Numbered from the stretch's first letter, positions 10,940 through 22,262 are shown. The stretch is DNA of 64,000 nucleotides from Ascarosepion bandense (GCA_037127315.1 JBBBDQ010000191.1:16229001-16293000); one strand, 5' to 3'. The notes: generated from the letters alone by a model not told the origin. Made by a program: numbers and translations.

Positions 10940-11239
10940 TGGAGGATGTTCGTTGTGGTGCAGTGGATATCGACTCGGAACGACAAATCGGGGAGCCGGG
11001 TTCGAATTCCAGTTGAATTTCTCTCATTCACTTACAAACAAATACTCTTGGAAAAGTTATTAATCCGTTTCTTCCCTCCAGTTATGGGTCAAATAACAGG
11101 TTCAGATTGGGTTCTTTAGCCTTGGCTGGCAACCAGTCTACCACAGAAAGCAATAGCAATCTACTACTGGATAATCTTTTACCCAGTCAGTCATGATCGC
11201 CCAAGCGTGTATCACGTATGGCACTTAACTGACTGACTG
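10940..11239 (+). repeat. SINE family A, full length with TSD
   Basis: Complete forward copy: head GTTGTGGTGCAGTGGATATC, B box GGTTCGAATTCC, body and tail CACTTAACTGACTGACTG. It is flanked by an 11-bp direct repeat AAATCACATAT (10929-10939 and 11240-11250), which shows target-primed insertion. Part of the CATGTCTCGAAAGAGA segment before the tail is deleted. Confidence 0.9.
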
Positions 11240-11336
11240 AAATCACATATGAGGCAAAAATTATTTCTTACTTGACCAGTTCTAGGCAAATTAACGCATC
11301 AAGAGCAATTATAATAAAGTTTGTTTTAAAATATAA

Positions 11337-11721
11337 TAGCAGTATAGCCCGGCGTTGCTCGGGTGTAATGAAAGCTTTAAAACTAATCCATGGTCCTGGA
11401 GCTCAGACTCTTTGGACGTTGGCACGAAAAACTAAAAAGCAATAGTTGTTTCCAGTTAAAGCGAAACCGTAGACTGAAAGAAAAATGAATGGATGTAAGT
11501 CAAATTTTGATTTCCTGGTATCGATATCAAATAAGGTTTTTTTCGTCGTAAACTGAATTTTGAAGGCTAAATAAGTCCTCTGAGTAAATGGTATTATGGC
11601 TGAGACTAAGAACTACAATGATACCTATTAGAGCCAAACCTGAAGCAAAATCTAAAATAAAAGGGCTGAAAAAAATACAGACATACAGGCAGATAAACAG
11701 ACACACACACAAACATCTTGC

Positions 11722-11765
<44 letters not shown>

Positions 11766-12064
11766 CGATTTTCTGCACTATTGTAAGAACTGCAACCTTG
11801 AAACTTCTGAATATCGTTTTTTATGTCTTTATCTATGTGTGTACCAAATTTGATTAAAATCGGACCATTCCTTCTATAACCCGATTTTTTCGATTTTCGA
11901 TATTTATCGGAGGTACGTCGACACAAAAACTAGCTAAGAACACTCTCAGACGCTTATAGTACAACTGTGTAAATTTTCAAGAAAATAGGTTCTGCCGTTT
12001 CGGAGTCTATAGGTAACGGACATATACACACAGAGACAAATTTCCATTTATAAATAAGTTTAGA
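11337..12064 (-). mobile_element. Non-autonomous Helitron, long form
   Basis: Inverted copy. Its 3' end is CCCGAGCAACGCCGGGCTAT plus ACTGCTAT (CTAG changed to CTAT), and its 5' end TCTAAACTTATT lies next to A. It contains the long-form block GGACGTTGGCACGAAAAACT and an internal (TA)n of about 18 units. Confidence 0.8.
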
Positions 12065-12173
12065 TAATATATTTATTAAGTAATAATAATCAAAACAGTC
12101 TGAAGATCCGAAAGGGGGAAGTCAATTAGCGAATGAGGTAACTACATTTATTGTTATTTCTAAAAGTAGACAG

Positions 12174-12216
<43 letters not shown>

Positions 12217-12286
12217 CTCAAAGTAGCAACGTTTTTATCGATGGAATCAGTTATATGCATAAAAAGGGCGGAAACACACCACTAAT

Positions 12287-12326
<40 letters not shown>

Positions 12327-12933
12327 AACGGAGGCGTGCATAATACGGTGACATTTTCTCTTCCCATAAAGATATCCTATTCAGGTAAAGAATTGGTACT
12401 TATGAAAATCAACCACCAGATTCCATGGGTGCGCCATATTGTCTTTGAGTCTGTCCTTACATCCGGTACCGTATTATGTTACCTTACTGAGAATACGTCA
12501 CGTGGAGCCACTTCAGGGAGCGGGACGGCGTTGTGTAAGTGGAGGAGCTGACGGTGCCGCAGAGACGAAGGCTAACAGAGCCTATCACATGGTTACCTTG
12601 TTTGGGAAAAAAATAAACAGTTTCAGTAAAATCACCCTCACACCGTTTCACTTTTGGTTGCTTGATCACGAGAAGCATGACCAGGAAGAAAAGGATGAAG
12701 TAGAAAGGGTGCGAATCAAGCGTGATTTACTGCTGCGTTACTGAAATCACTGCAACAACCGAATTTTTCTTTTTGGTATTAGTAGATGAAGTAATGGATG
12801 TGCAGCTAGTGTAAAGGATATCAGCGAGAAAAGTGCAATTGGCGAGGCTAGTTCAAGTTTCAGCTTAGTCGGTTAAATTCATTTTCGCATAAGTACCTTC
12901 TCCCGGATCATTAGTTTAGGTTAAAGAACAGCG

Positions 12934-12973
<40 letters not shown>

Positions 12974-13067
12974 AGTTTGTAACCCTGGGTTTCACGCTTT
13001 TGCGATCGTCAGACAAACTGATACCATGCACACATAATATGTAAACAATATAATATATATAACAAAT

Positions 13068-13106
<39 letters not shown>

Positions 13107-13282
13107 ATATTTATAATTATATACATACACTTTTCACATATATATATATATATTTCCAAGTGAAGAGGACTCAAGGTTTTTCTTATTTTGAGAGCTCTGG
13201 CATTTATTTTATTATAAACAGTGTTCAATATAATGAGTATTATAGAGATTCTTATAATTATATAGTTATGTATCAATTGTCC
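12065..13282. other. No firm gene; microsatellites and one unassigned segment
   Basis: (TA)n tracts occur at about 12184-12212, 12290-12323, 12934-12960, 13072-13104 and 13139-13152. Between 12330 and 12760 the sequence is less AT-rich and contains a 101-codon frame (12439-12744) ending in an acidic/basic stretch KHDQEEKDEVERVRIKRD. I do not recognise it. It could be an exon, a transposon part or chance. Confidence 0.4.
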
Positions 13283-13335
13283 ATTGCGACACGGAAATGT
13301 TTATGTTTCGAGATAGATTCTCATCATCAGGCAAT
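13283..13335 (-). ncRNA. Hammerhead ribozyme motif, type 1, best-formed copy
   Basis: On the minus strand the parts come in hammerhead order. Helix I 5' strand ATTGC; core CTGATGA; helix II GAGA/TCTC with a bulged T and loop ATCTA; core GAA; helix III ACAT/GTGT around a 10-nt loop; cleavage-site base C; helix I 3' strand GCAAT, which pairs over 5 bp. All invariant core bases are present. Hammerheads cut themselves after the C and are known in Penelope-like elements and retrozymes. An inverted second copy lies 34 bp away. Confidence 0.7.
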
Positions 13336-13369
13336 TTAAATGTAAAACATTTCCACAACTAACATCAAC

Positions 13370-13422
13370 ATTGCCTGATGATGAGAGTCTACCTCGAAAC
13401 ATAAACATTTCCGTGTCCCAAT
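13370..13422 (+). ncRNA. Hammerhead ribozyme motif, type 1, second copy
   Basis: Plus-strand partner of the motif to the left: ATTGC, CTGATGA, GAG/CTC stem, GAA, ACAT/GTGT, C. The helix I 3' strand is CCAAT instead of GCAAT, so the pair next to the cleavage site is C-C. The similarity of the two arms extends about 20 bp beyond the motif (GGACAATTGATACATAACTA), making a long inverted repeat. Confidence 0.6.
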
Positions 13423-13436
13423 GGACAATTGATACA

Positions 13437-13480
<44 letters not shown>

Positions 13481-13904
13481 GTTATTTATTTGAACATTAA
13501 TCATTTCGTTTATCTTCCGGATTTTCCGTAATATATATATATATATATATATATATTTGAAATATGACACATCATAAAATCTCACACATCAAATAAGCTA
13601 TTGTAGATATTTCTAATAATATCAGATATTATAATCTAAAATTCTCATCAAGTATAAACGGATATTGTAAATATTTACAATATTGCTTGGTTAATATCAA
13701 TTTTATTTTGAAAACATTGACTTACGCAATACAATGTGACTTAAACTGTGAGGGGAGTTACATGCTTGACAGTTGAAGTTATAACCCTGGCCAAGATGAT
13801 GAAACAGTTACCTTTGTTGTCTCAATATAGACACACCTCAGTATCATTTGAGCTGGGCTTCTTTACTGTTAAGTGACTTAAATTTAAATACGTGAGAAGC
13901 GTTC
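13423..13904. other. No gene; (TA)n tracts
   Basis: Two (TA)n tracts (about 13441-13477 and 13531-13556), then AT-rich spacer without a recognised gene. Confidence 0.6.
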
Positions 13905-14465
13905 TAACTGAACGGAAAGTACGACACTGCGATTCAAAGGCGTATTGGCATGACTAAGGATGTATTCCAGAAGCTGAGTAGAGTATTGAGAGACAGGAAA
14001 ATTTCGGTGGAAACAAAGAAGAGAATACTGGATAGTTATGTGATGTCTATCCTTCAATATGGTGGCGAATGCTGGACAATATCATCAAATATGAGGGAAA
14101 GACTTAAAGCAACCAAAATGTGGTTCTACAGGAGGATGCTGAAGATACCATAAACCGAACATGTGAGCAACGACGATGTTTTGGAGGGGAAGGAAACTAA
14201 TAATTAACAACAGGAAAAGACAGCTTTTTTTATTTGGAATATGTAATGAGGAAGGAACGGTTGGAGAATCTGATACTCACAAAACCGATGGAGGGAAAGA
14301 GAGTCAGGGAAAAGTAACGCCTAATATGCTTGATGGGCTTGAGAAAATAGATGGCAGATGGGTTTGAGAGAGGTAACAAGCGAAAGAGTATTAAGAGCTA
14401 GAAAGGTCATGGAAATGTGAAGTTCAGTGATCGCCTACGTCTTGAAGGTACACGGCACATAGAAG
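13905..14465 (+). pseudogene. RTE-like C-terminal fragment
   Basis: Reads MTKDVFQKLSRVLRDRKIS, then TKKRILDSYVMSILQYGGEC, WTISSNMRERLKATKMWFYR and RMLKIP before a stop. This is the thumb/C-terminal region after the RTE polymerase core (K-R-x-L-x-x-Y-V-x-S-x-L-x-Y-G-x-E-x-W-T). Similarity continues with frameshifts to the family 3' end (GATCGCCTACGTCTTGAAGG). 5' truncated and inactive. Confidence 0.85.
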
Positions 14466-14849
14466 AAGACAATGAAAGAAAAGGCCGTATATTTTGAAGA
14501 AAATTAAACACCTGTCTAATAATGGAGAACAGGCAATATGATCCATCATATATATCACAGGACGACAAGGTCTGAAATAATGGATTGTAGATAACTTTTA
14601 TGGAAATACTCTTGTTAAAGAGGCTGATCTTGATAGGCAAAAATAAGGCGAAACCTCCTTGTCCAAATAGCATTCATAGTTTCCGACAAAACATTTTCAT
14701 ACTTATTATTAGAAAAAGTGGGTCACCAGTTAATGGCGTCAGATATTATCAACTTGGGGCACTGTGCTGGACGAAGTAAAGCTTACTATGTGTGAAATTC
14801 GATGCAATATGTCAATCGTTTTTAATATATCAGTATAGAAAAATACGAG

Positions 14850-15530
14850 TGGCATAACGGAAATCGATAGGGCGAATTCAAATTCCAGCGGAGGCTGTGT
14901 CGTTCGCTTCACACCAATGCTTTTGGGAAATTCATTAATCCATTCCTCACTCATACCTACACGCTTGTGCAAATTAATTGAAACAAAATGAATAATATCT
15001 TCCTAGGATTTTTCACTCTTTCCCTGATCATGTATACGTCATCTCTTAACGTTGTTTCTCTGTTACGACTGCATTTTCCTTTTACGTTTTAGACTGATGG
15101 ATCCAGTTTGTTTCTTCGCCTTGATGACACAAATGACACTTGAAAGACTGACACCAACAACATCCGCAACCTCTTTGTAAGGCTTGTCAGAGTATTCGTA
15201 CAGCTTTACAGCTTTCATACGGCCGTAGGATAACTAAACGACAGTCGAGACAATAGTGTCTAGGCGTGATAAAAATCTGATGCAGTCACGGATGACGTAA
15301 TATTTTTCAAACAAATTTGATTATACACTCCGAAAATAGATTCATATTACTGCACACCACTAGAAATGATCTAACATGAGGAAAAATAGAAATCGATTAC
15401 ACCTTATCACTCCAGTGGGTCTAAAACTGACCGAATGGTGAAAGAAAAGGAAACTAAAGCTGTTTGTTTCAATTAATTTGCACCAGGGTGTATAGTTAAA
15501 TAGCAGGTTATACGGACATTCTTTCGTTTT
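14850..15530 (+). repeat. SINE family A split by a Tc1-like element
   Basis: The left part runs from the tRNA-like head (GTGGCATAACGGAAATCG, GAATTCAAATTCCAG) to CTCACTCATACC. The right part resumes with TAGTTAAATAGCAGGTTATA, matching the SINE body segment 'AGTTATGGGTTAAATAACAGG'. The intervening 531 bp are a Tc1-like element at a TA site. Confidence 0.65.
14960..15490 (-). mobile_element. Tc1-like element, internally deleted
   Basis: Inverted ends CACGCTTGTGCAAATTAATT and, in complement, CACCCTGGTGCAAATTAATT, both extended by GAAACAAA and flanked by TA. The minus strand encodes the transposase N terminus MKAVKLYEYSDKPYKEVADV then VGVSLSSVICVIKAKKQTGS, the paired-like helix-turn-helix with the typical K-x-Y-E-x-S-x-K-x-Y-x-E-V-A pattern, followed by an RKR-rich linker. 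The DDE catalytic domain is deleted, leaving a MITE-sized, non-autonomous copy. Confidence 0.8.
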
Positions 15531-15808
15531 AATATTGAAAAGATTTACGGTTAAAAGTACGTATAGAATAAATTTCATATTATTTTGAAGAATATATATA
15601 TATGACAAAACTGAAAAAGATTTCGTGTGACGCGTTTCGTTCTTTAGGACTTTATTGAATAAACTTATGTTTCCATACATGCAACTACACCTGCGCATGA
15701 ATAAACAATGCTGGAAATTCTAAATTTAAAGATGATTTTCTTTAAATAAATGTTTTGGCTACCAAATTGTTCTTGATTTATAAAAATCTATATAGTGTTA
15801 TCATATAT
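15531..15808. other. No gene; degenerate hammerhead-like segment
   Basis: On the minus strand at about 15620-15655, GTCC-TAAA-GAAC is followed by GAAACGCGTC, like helix II, the GAA core and a minimal helix III with cleavage base of Penelope-type hammerheads. The CTGATGA core is not intact. A sister copy occurs at about 16480-16520. Confidence 0.35.
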
Positions 15809-16101
15809 ATATAAACTCATTTATAAATGGAATTTTGTGTGTGTCCGTTACTTACAGAGTCCGAAACAGCTGAACCGATTTTCTTGAAAATTTACACAGT
15901 TGTACTATAAGCATCTGCGAGTGTTCTTAGCTAGGTTTTGTGTTGAGGTACCCCCGATAAATATCGAAAATCGATAATCGAAAAAATCGGGTTATAGAAG
16001 GAGTGGTTCGATTTTAATCAAATTTGATACACTCATAGACAAAGACAAAAAACGATATTCAGAAGTTTCACGGTTGCAGTTCTTACAATAGTGTAGAAAA
16101 T

Positions 16102-16145
<44 letters not shown>

Positions 16146-16459
16146 ACCATTTACTCAGAGGACTTATTTAGCCTTCAAAATTCAGTTTACGACGAAGTCT
16201 CAGCGATGATACCATTTACTCAGAAAAAGGCTTTGAAATTCATTTTACGATGAAAAAAACTTATTTGATATCGATACCAGGAAATCAAAATTTGACTTAC
16301 ATCCATTCATTTTTCTTTCAGTCTACGGTTTCGCTTTAGCTGGAAACAACTATTGCTTTTTAGTTTTTCGTGTCAACGTCCAAAGAGTCTGAGCTCCAGG
16401 GCCATGGATTAGTTTTAAAGCTTTCATTACGCCTGTACAACACCGGGCTATACTGCTAG
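15809..16459 (+). mobile_element. Non-autonomous Helitron, rearranged long form
   Basis: Ends in CAACACCGGGCTATACTGCTAG before T. The 5' end is altered to TATAAACTCATT. The internal (TA)n (about 16110-16142) is directly followed by GATACCATTTACTCAG, which then repeats about 60 bp later, so the segment between the microsatellite and the long-form block has been lost and part of the block duplicated. Confidence 0.75.
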
Positions 16460-17689
16460 TATATATATATATATATTAGAAAAACGTTTTTGTGACGCGT
16501 TTCATCCTTTAGGACTTCATTGCGTCACAGAAACTTTTTCCAATTTATCATTCATCTTTTCTTTTTTCAAACTACTACTCATTTTTCGAAAATCTGCCCC
16601 GAATCGTAAAATATAAAATCTAACAAAACTATAATATTATTTAATTAAGAAAGGTTTTAATTGCTTTTATAAATATGATTTTTTCAGAAAATATTGTCTT
16701 AAGAAAATAATCTTTTCAATGAATAATGAATTTTCCAAGGAATGTTTACACGACATTATCAGAAAATAAGAGCAATGAATATAGTAAATTTAAAGTCAAC
16801 ATTTCTAAAATTAGATTACCGAGAAAAATTTAAAACATTTTTAAGATTACTGAGTTCTTAAAAATTGTATAAAACAAGGAGCTCACCAATCATTTTCTCA
16901 ACTTATGTTTTAACAGATAAAACTAGTAACATCTTTCTGCACTTGTTAATTACGTAAAGAATGGCTGCTGTCTGTTAAAAATCACAGCTAGTTTTGTTTT
17001 AAAAATCAATTTCTCTGTTATTTTCAATTAAATCTAAAATGAAAGATACAAGATAGTTTTTTTTTCTTTCTAATAATTAATTTTAAAACATGATATTTAA
17101 AATTAGTGAAGGTACCTTTATTTAAGCTTCTGTACTTGTTTGATATTCTCATCTTCAGTTTTTAGTTCGCTTCTTGGGTTTTTCTCTTGCTGACATCCAT
17201 AGATTTTACAATTGATCGTTCGAGTTAGCTTGTCCTGAATTTGTAAATAAGACGTCGAAAATGACCACAGAGCAGAAATAGGAATCCCTTTCTCATATGG
17301 GCCATTCTGCAGATTAGACGCCTTCAGATTATCATTTTGTTCGATGCAGCATCCCACGGGTGCTCAGCAATTCGAACAATTTCAGTATTTCGAAAAATTT
17401 CTCAAATAATTAACCGAACCAAAATCGGTGTCCTTTTTATATCACTGAGTACACAGTTTAGCTTACAGATGACGTAATGCCAAAGAAAACAAATGAAAAT
17501 CATTTAACAACTAAATAATGATGTTATCAATTTAAACGCACAAAAGAATTTTTCAACAAAATGCAGATAAATGTTTGCTTGAACCTAGTAAACTTCTGTG
17601 ATGCGGGGCCTGACAATACACAACACTTAGCTCGACACAGTCAGTCGTGATAGAAGTGTTCATTACTCGGTTAGACAAATCACTACAAT
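16460..17689. other. No gene seen
   Basis: Starts with a (TA)n and a short inverted repeat (GTTTTTGTGACGC / GCGTCACAGAAAC at about 16484-16531) that includes a degenerate hammerhead-like GAAACGCGTC on the minus strand. The rest is AT-rich with no recognised gene. Confidence 0.45.
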
Positions 17690-17830
17690 AGGTGATTTTT
17701 CTAAGCTCCGCTTAGATGTGGCACGAGGCCGACGGTATAGGGGAACCCAGTGAAGATCGAACTCACTACTCAGTTGTAACTGGTTCTAGCGAGACAAGCA
17801 TGCAAACCATTACACCACCTCGAGGTACAC
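17690..17830 (-). repeat. SINE family B, single copy
   Basis: The minus strand starts GTGGTGTAATGGTTTGCATG, has a B-box-like GTGAGTTCGATCTTCACTGG and ends CTCGTGCCACATCTAAGCGG plus AGCTTAGAAAAATCACC. This is a tRNA-like head of a different family from A, related to the 136-bp tandem units. Confidence 0.65.
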
Positions 17831-17880
17831 TAAGTAACCACAATAGTATTATCTTTTTTTTTGACAATTACGCATGACTA

Positions 17881-17922
17881 TCTAAACTTATTTGTAAATG
17901 GAACTTTGTATGTGTGTGTATT

Positions 17923-17964
<42 letters not shown>

Positions 17965-18224
17965 AGTTGCCTATAGACTCCGAAACGGCTAAACCGATTT
18001 TCTTGAAAATTTACACAGTTGTACTATAAGCATCTGCGAGTGTTCTTAGCTAGGATTTGTGTTGAGGTACCCCCGATAAATATCGAAAATCGATAATCGA
18101 AAAAATCGGGTTATAGAAGGAGTGGTCCGATTTTAATCCAATTTGATACACTCATAGACAAAGGCATAAAAAACGATATTCAGAAGTTTCAAGGTTGCAG
18201 TTCTTACAATAGTGCAGAAAATTG

Positions 18225-18261
<37 letters not shown>

Positions 18262-18647
18262 CAAGATGTTTGTGTGTGTGTGCGGCTGTTTATCTGCCTG
18301 TATGTCTGTATTTTTCCAGCCCTTTTATTTTAGTTTTTGCTTCGGGTCTGGCTCTAAGTAGGTATAATAGTAGTTCTTAGTCTCAGCCATGATACCATTT
18401 ACTCAGAGGACTTATTTAGCCTTCAAAATTCAGTTTACGACGAAGAAAACATTTGATATCGACACTAGGAAATCAAAATTTGACTTACATCCATTCATTT
18501 TTCTTTCAGTCTATGGTTTCGCTTTAACTGGAAACAACTATTGCTTTTTAGTCTTTCGTGCCAACGTTCAAAGAGTCTGAGTTCCAGGACCATGGATTAG
18601 TTTTAAAGCTTTCATTACATCCGAGCAACGCCGGGATATACTGCTAG
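17881..18647 (+). mobile_element. Non-autonomous Helitron, long form
   Basis: 5' TCTAAACTTATTTGTAAATGG after A, 3' GAGCAACGCCGGGATATACTG then CTAG before T. Contains an expanded (GT)n at about 17925-17962 and the family (TA)n at about 18229-18258. The 63-codon frame in the 3' part (MIPFTQRTYLAF...) recurs in sister copies only because they share sequence; it shows no protein-like features. Confidence 0.85.
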
Positions 18648-19404
18648 TTTATCATGAATGGATCAGTGCATTTATTATGTGCATTCATTATAGTAAGGAG
18701 GGCATTTGACTTTTACATCAACACTTTCTAATAGACATTTTGCTATAAGAACAACAAAATATTTTATTTATTTCTTTACTTGGTGTGGAAAACAATGCAG
18801 AGAAATCATCATTTGGAATAAATATATGGCATAGACATTGGGGAGCATAGTAAACCCCGTCTTATTCTTATCCAACACCTTTATATATTAGTAAAATACC
18901 TTCGTTAGCACTTTTTTTTAAAGTGTTGCTGATTAAATTGCTAATGCCGCGGTCCGCTGCTTGGACTCGGCCACGCCAAAAACGTTGAAGTGATAAAATA
19001 TAGCGTTAATTTGCTTTTAAGAGAACTTTTGTCATTATTTTATTTTTATTTGTGTATTTCTGACATTTTATCGTTAATTACCCTTTAGAACTTTGCCATG
19101 GCCAAACCTTAATCTGTTGTCGCTTTAAAGCTCTTCCGTAGAGACCGTTCCTTATTTTAGATCAGACTAATTGAAAGCTTCCTTTTTTTGTATTACTTTT
19201 GCAATGATTTAAAATTTTAACATTTGCTGCTTAACCCGAGAAATGGCTCGGTGTATACATCTTTGGGCAAATGCTTGCAAATAGCCACTGTTCAATACTT
19301 CAAATTTTATCGGAGCTTGATAGCCATTATTTCTCTGGAATAAATTTAAATATAGGTAATTTCAGTACTCGAGCAGGATATCTGTTACTTATTAAGCTAA
19401 TCTT
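18648..19404. other. No gene seen
   Basis: AT-rich unique-looking sequence; no supported gene or RNA. Confidence 0.5.
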
Positions 19405-19695
19405 AGATTAGTACAAGGCCAAAGTATAGAGCATCTAGTGAGAATCTAAATCACTACAGGATAAATTATCTTGTTAACTATTACCCTATGCTGAGGCGCC
19501 TCTACCTGGCTTCTGTTGTTATTTTCGAAACTTTGTTTAGTTTTGTCACAAGGCCACAAGTATGGGGCACCTAGTGGGCACCAAATTAATTACATATTAA
19601 TAATAGCCAAATAGATTCGTCTTGATAATCATTATCCCTACGCTAAAATGTCAACCTACTTGAAACGTTTTGATTCTTTAAGCTGTTTAGCAAAG
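19405..19695 (-). repeat. SINE family B, two inverted tandem units
   Basis: Reads as the complement of the 3.9-4.4 kb units: CACAAGGCCACAAGTATGGG, then CACCTAGTGGGCACC, then ATAATCATTATCCCTACGCT. Two units follow each other at about the same 136-bp spacing. More diverged than the forward array. Confidence 0.6.
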
Positions 19696-19839
19696 TCACA
19701 ATTATAGAACAATCAGAAAGAATCGAACACACTGTGGTTGTAATAGTTAATACTTTTAACCCGATAAATCCCTATACTTCTAACAGTTATGGCTGACAGT
19801 CCTGTAATAATTACAGAAAAATAATTGACTATAAATTTG

Positions 19840-20370
19840 AAAAGACAAAAAGGGTTTGGAATAGATTTTCTGGATGTTTTGAGTGCCTACAAATGTATGG
19901 GGCTAAGCTGACCAGCGTACTGTCATATTTTGAGCGTTAATATCAACCATAACAGATAATGAACGTTAACCTAAGACAGACAGGGTAGGCTATTTGTGGG
20001 CGAGAGTTCTGGAACAAAAGGGTTCAGAACAAATTTGCAGGATGTTTTGAATGCCTACAAATGTATGAGGTTAAGTTGACCAGCCTACTGTCATATTTTG
20101 AGCCCTTATATCAGCCATAATAGATGATGAACGCTAACATCAGACAAACAGGGTAAAGATATTTTGGGTAGAGGTACGGGACAAAAAGGGCTCAGAACAA
20201 ATTTGCAGGATGTTTTCAGTGCCTACAAATGTATGGGGCTAAGCTGACCAGCATATAGTCATATTTTGTGCCTGAACTTCAGCCATAACAAATGATGAAC
20301 CTTAACAACAGTCTGACAGACAAACTGATTTTTTGGCGGGGTGGGATCTGGGAAAACTCAAATTCTTCCC
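19840..20370 (+). repeat. 168-bp tandem repeat, 3 units
   Basis: GGATGTTTT followed by GCCTACAAATGTATG recurs at 19872, 20040 and 20208, an exact 168-bp spacing, with CTAAGCTGACCAGC and CATATTTTG blocks between. Units differ by scattered substitutions. Not recognised as a known transposon. Confidence 0.8.
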
Positions 20371-21319
20371 ATATAATTAATATTCAGCATTTCAAATGTG
20401 ATACTGTGGTGATACCGACCGAACAAAAGCGATGGACCGGATGTTTTCACACTCACGATCAAAAAGCAAACGACCAAAAGTCGTCGGTGCGCAGCTGGCT
20501 TCACGCAGTTGTTCCGGTTGAAAAATAAAAATTAATTAAATATTAAATTTCTAGTTTGCGAGCCTACGCGAATTTTATATATCGGCCAATGAGAAGCCCA
20601 GAATCGAATACGGATATGAATTCCCAAATGATCACCTGCGATCCAAAAAGTCGAAAAGATTCTTTCAGTAAAATATTTATACTTTCTGCTATTCAAGTAG
20701 ATAAAATTTTAAGTGCTGTTTGTTTAAATAGTAAACTTCTATTAGGTTGAGTCATACCATTTCGGCTTTTTAAAAAACGACTGTAATGGCAAATATATTA
20801 CCCTAACTACTAATCATGCGAGGCAGCGAATAATAAATAGAGAGTATTTTAACATTTGCACAGCAGTGGCAGCTTACAGAGTGGATTAAAAATTTAATTT
20901 CTTAACCCCACTATTTCTTAAATCACCACTAATGGGAACATTAAAAGTGCATTTAAGCCACATAATGTTATTGGATTTCAAACAAGGGAATAACACAATG
21001 GAGACATCTATAAAAACTATGTGGTGCTTATAATTAAAGAGCCATAATTAAGCGACACGTATGAAATTTGTTTTCCAAGTAGGCTTTTCTTTTTAGAAAA
21101 ATGACTGAGACGTTCACCGGACTTGGATAATGAAGCCCCAATCTTATTAAAGGAACGAAATCCCTGGAATTAGCAAATATATTAAACACAAAACAGTATG
21201 ACCTATACTAACACTGAGAGCAGAAAGAGAAAGTCAGTAAGCGAGGTGCTTTGATTCCATATGCTCTGAACGAAAAGAACAAAACGGAAATTATTTATGA
21301 TTATTCTAAATAACAACGT
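20371..21319. other. No gene seen
   Basis: No recognised gene. A 78-codon frame overlapping the end of the 168-bp repeat and a 64-codon frame (20556-20750) have no recognisable family. Confidence 0.45.
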
Positions 21320-21330
21320 TTTGTGGAAAT

Positions 21331-21639
21331 CAGTCAGTCAGTTAAGTGCCATACGTGATACACGCTTGGGCGATCATGTCTCGAAAGAGACATGACTTAC
21401 TGGGCAGAAGATTATCCCGCAGTAGGTTGCCATTGCTTTCTGCAGTAGACTGGTTGCTGACCAAGGCTACAGAACCCAAATGTCCTGTTACTTAACCCAT
21501 AACTGGAGGGAAGAGACGGATTAATACCTTTCCCTAGGGTATTTGTGCGTAAGTGAATGCAAGTAATACGACTGGAATTCGAACTCGTCTTCCCGATTTC
21601 TCGTTCCTAGCCGATATCCACTGCACCACGACGCACATA
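21331..21639 (-). repeat. SINE family A, full length with TSD
   Basis: Inverted, complete copy from CAGTCAGTCAGTTAAGTGCC to the head GATATCCACTGCACCACGAC. Flanked by the 11-bp direct repeat TTTGTGGAAAT (21320-21330 and 21640-21650). Near consensus, so among the younger insertions here. Confidence 0.9.
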
Positions 21640-21650
21640 TTTGTGGAAAT

Positions 21651-22212
21651 ATATTTCATAATAATATGTTTCGTTATATAAAAATCTGTATACAGCTTTA
21701 AATATGACAAACGTACCCTTTCAAAATTTAAGTTATTTATCTGCATTCAGCACTGTCTGCTATATCTTTAATGAATGCAGAGAAATAGAAAACATTAATT
21801 CTGAAAGGGTAGGTAGGGTTAGAACAAATTTCCTGGATGCCCTGGAATTCTCAAAGAATAGCATAATACAAAAATGTCTACTACAGCTTCTTTCTCAGTA
21901 AGCGTTACACATGACGACAACACAGACTATTTCAAACATTCATCTTTCCAAAGATTCACAGGATGTAGACATAGGAATTCGGCCCAAAGTACTTGAAACA
22001 AAACCAACGCAAACATAAACTTTGGACAGTTTGTTCATCATTTTGATTCCAATACACAATATCTTATTCGAAAATTGTAAAATACAGGAAAAAAAATAAG
22101 CAGAGAAATCTCGTCGGTTCTTTTATTCAAAAAATTACAGCTGAAAACTTGCCGCCTAAATATAACTTATTAGCACACACGCACGTACACACACACACAT
22201 ATATATATATAT
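21651..22212. other. No gene seen
   Basis: AT-rich. AACAAATTTCCTGGATGCCC near 21825 resembles part of the 168-bp repeat. Ends in (CA)n/(TA)n. Confidence 0.45.
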
Positions 22213-22218
22213 AGCCAT

Positions 22219-22262
22219 CCGCAGACAGATCTGTTTCGCTGTATCACAGCTCATCAGTACAA
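22219..22262 (-). ncRNA. Hammerhead ribozyme motif, type 2
   Basis: Minus strand: helix I 5' strand TTGTA, core CTGATGA, helix II GCTGT/ACAGC with GAT loop (5 perfect pairs), core GAA, helix III ACA/TGT closing GATC, cleavage base C, helix I 3' strand TGCGG. Every invariant core base is present and the site is a GTC triplet. Helix I uses several G-T wobbles, so it is weaker than in the sister copy at 27.1 kb. Similar flanking sequence extends about 60 bp to the right in both. Confidence 0.75.

Noticed and set aside
10940..11239. Functional tRNA gene in the SINE head
   Set aside because: A and B boxes are present but the molecule cannot fold as a full tRNA, and the body, tail and TSD show a SINE.
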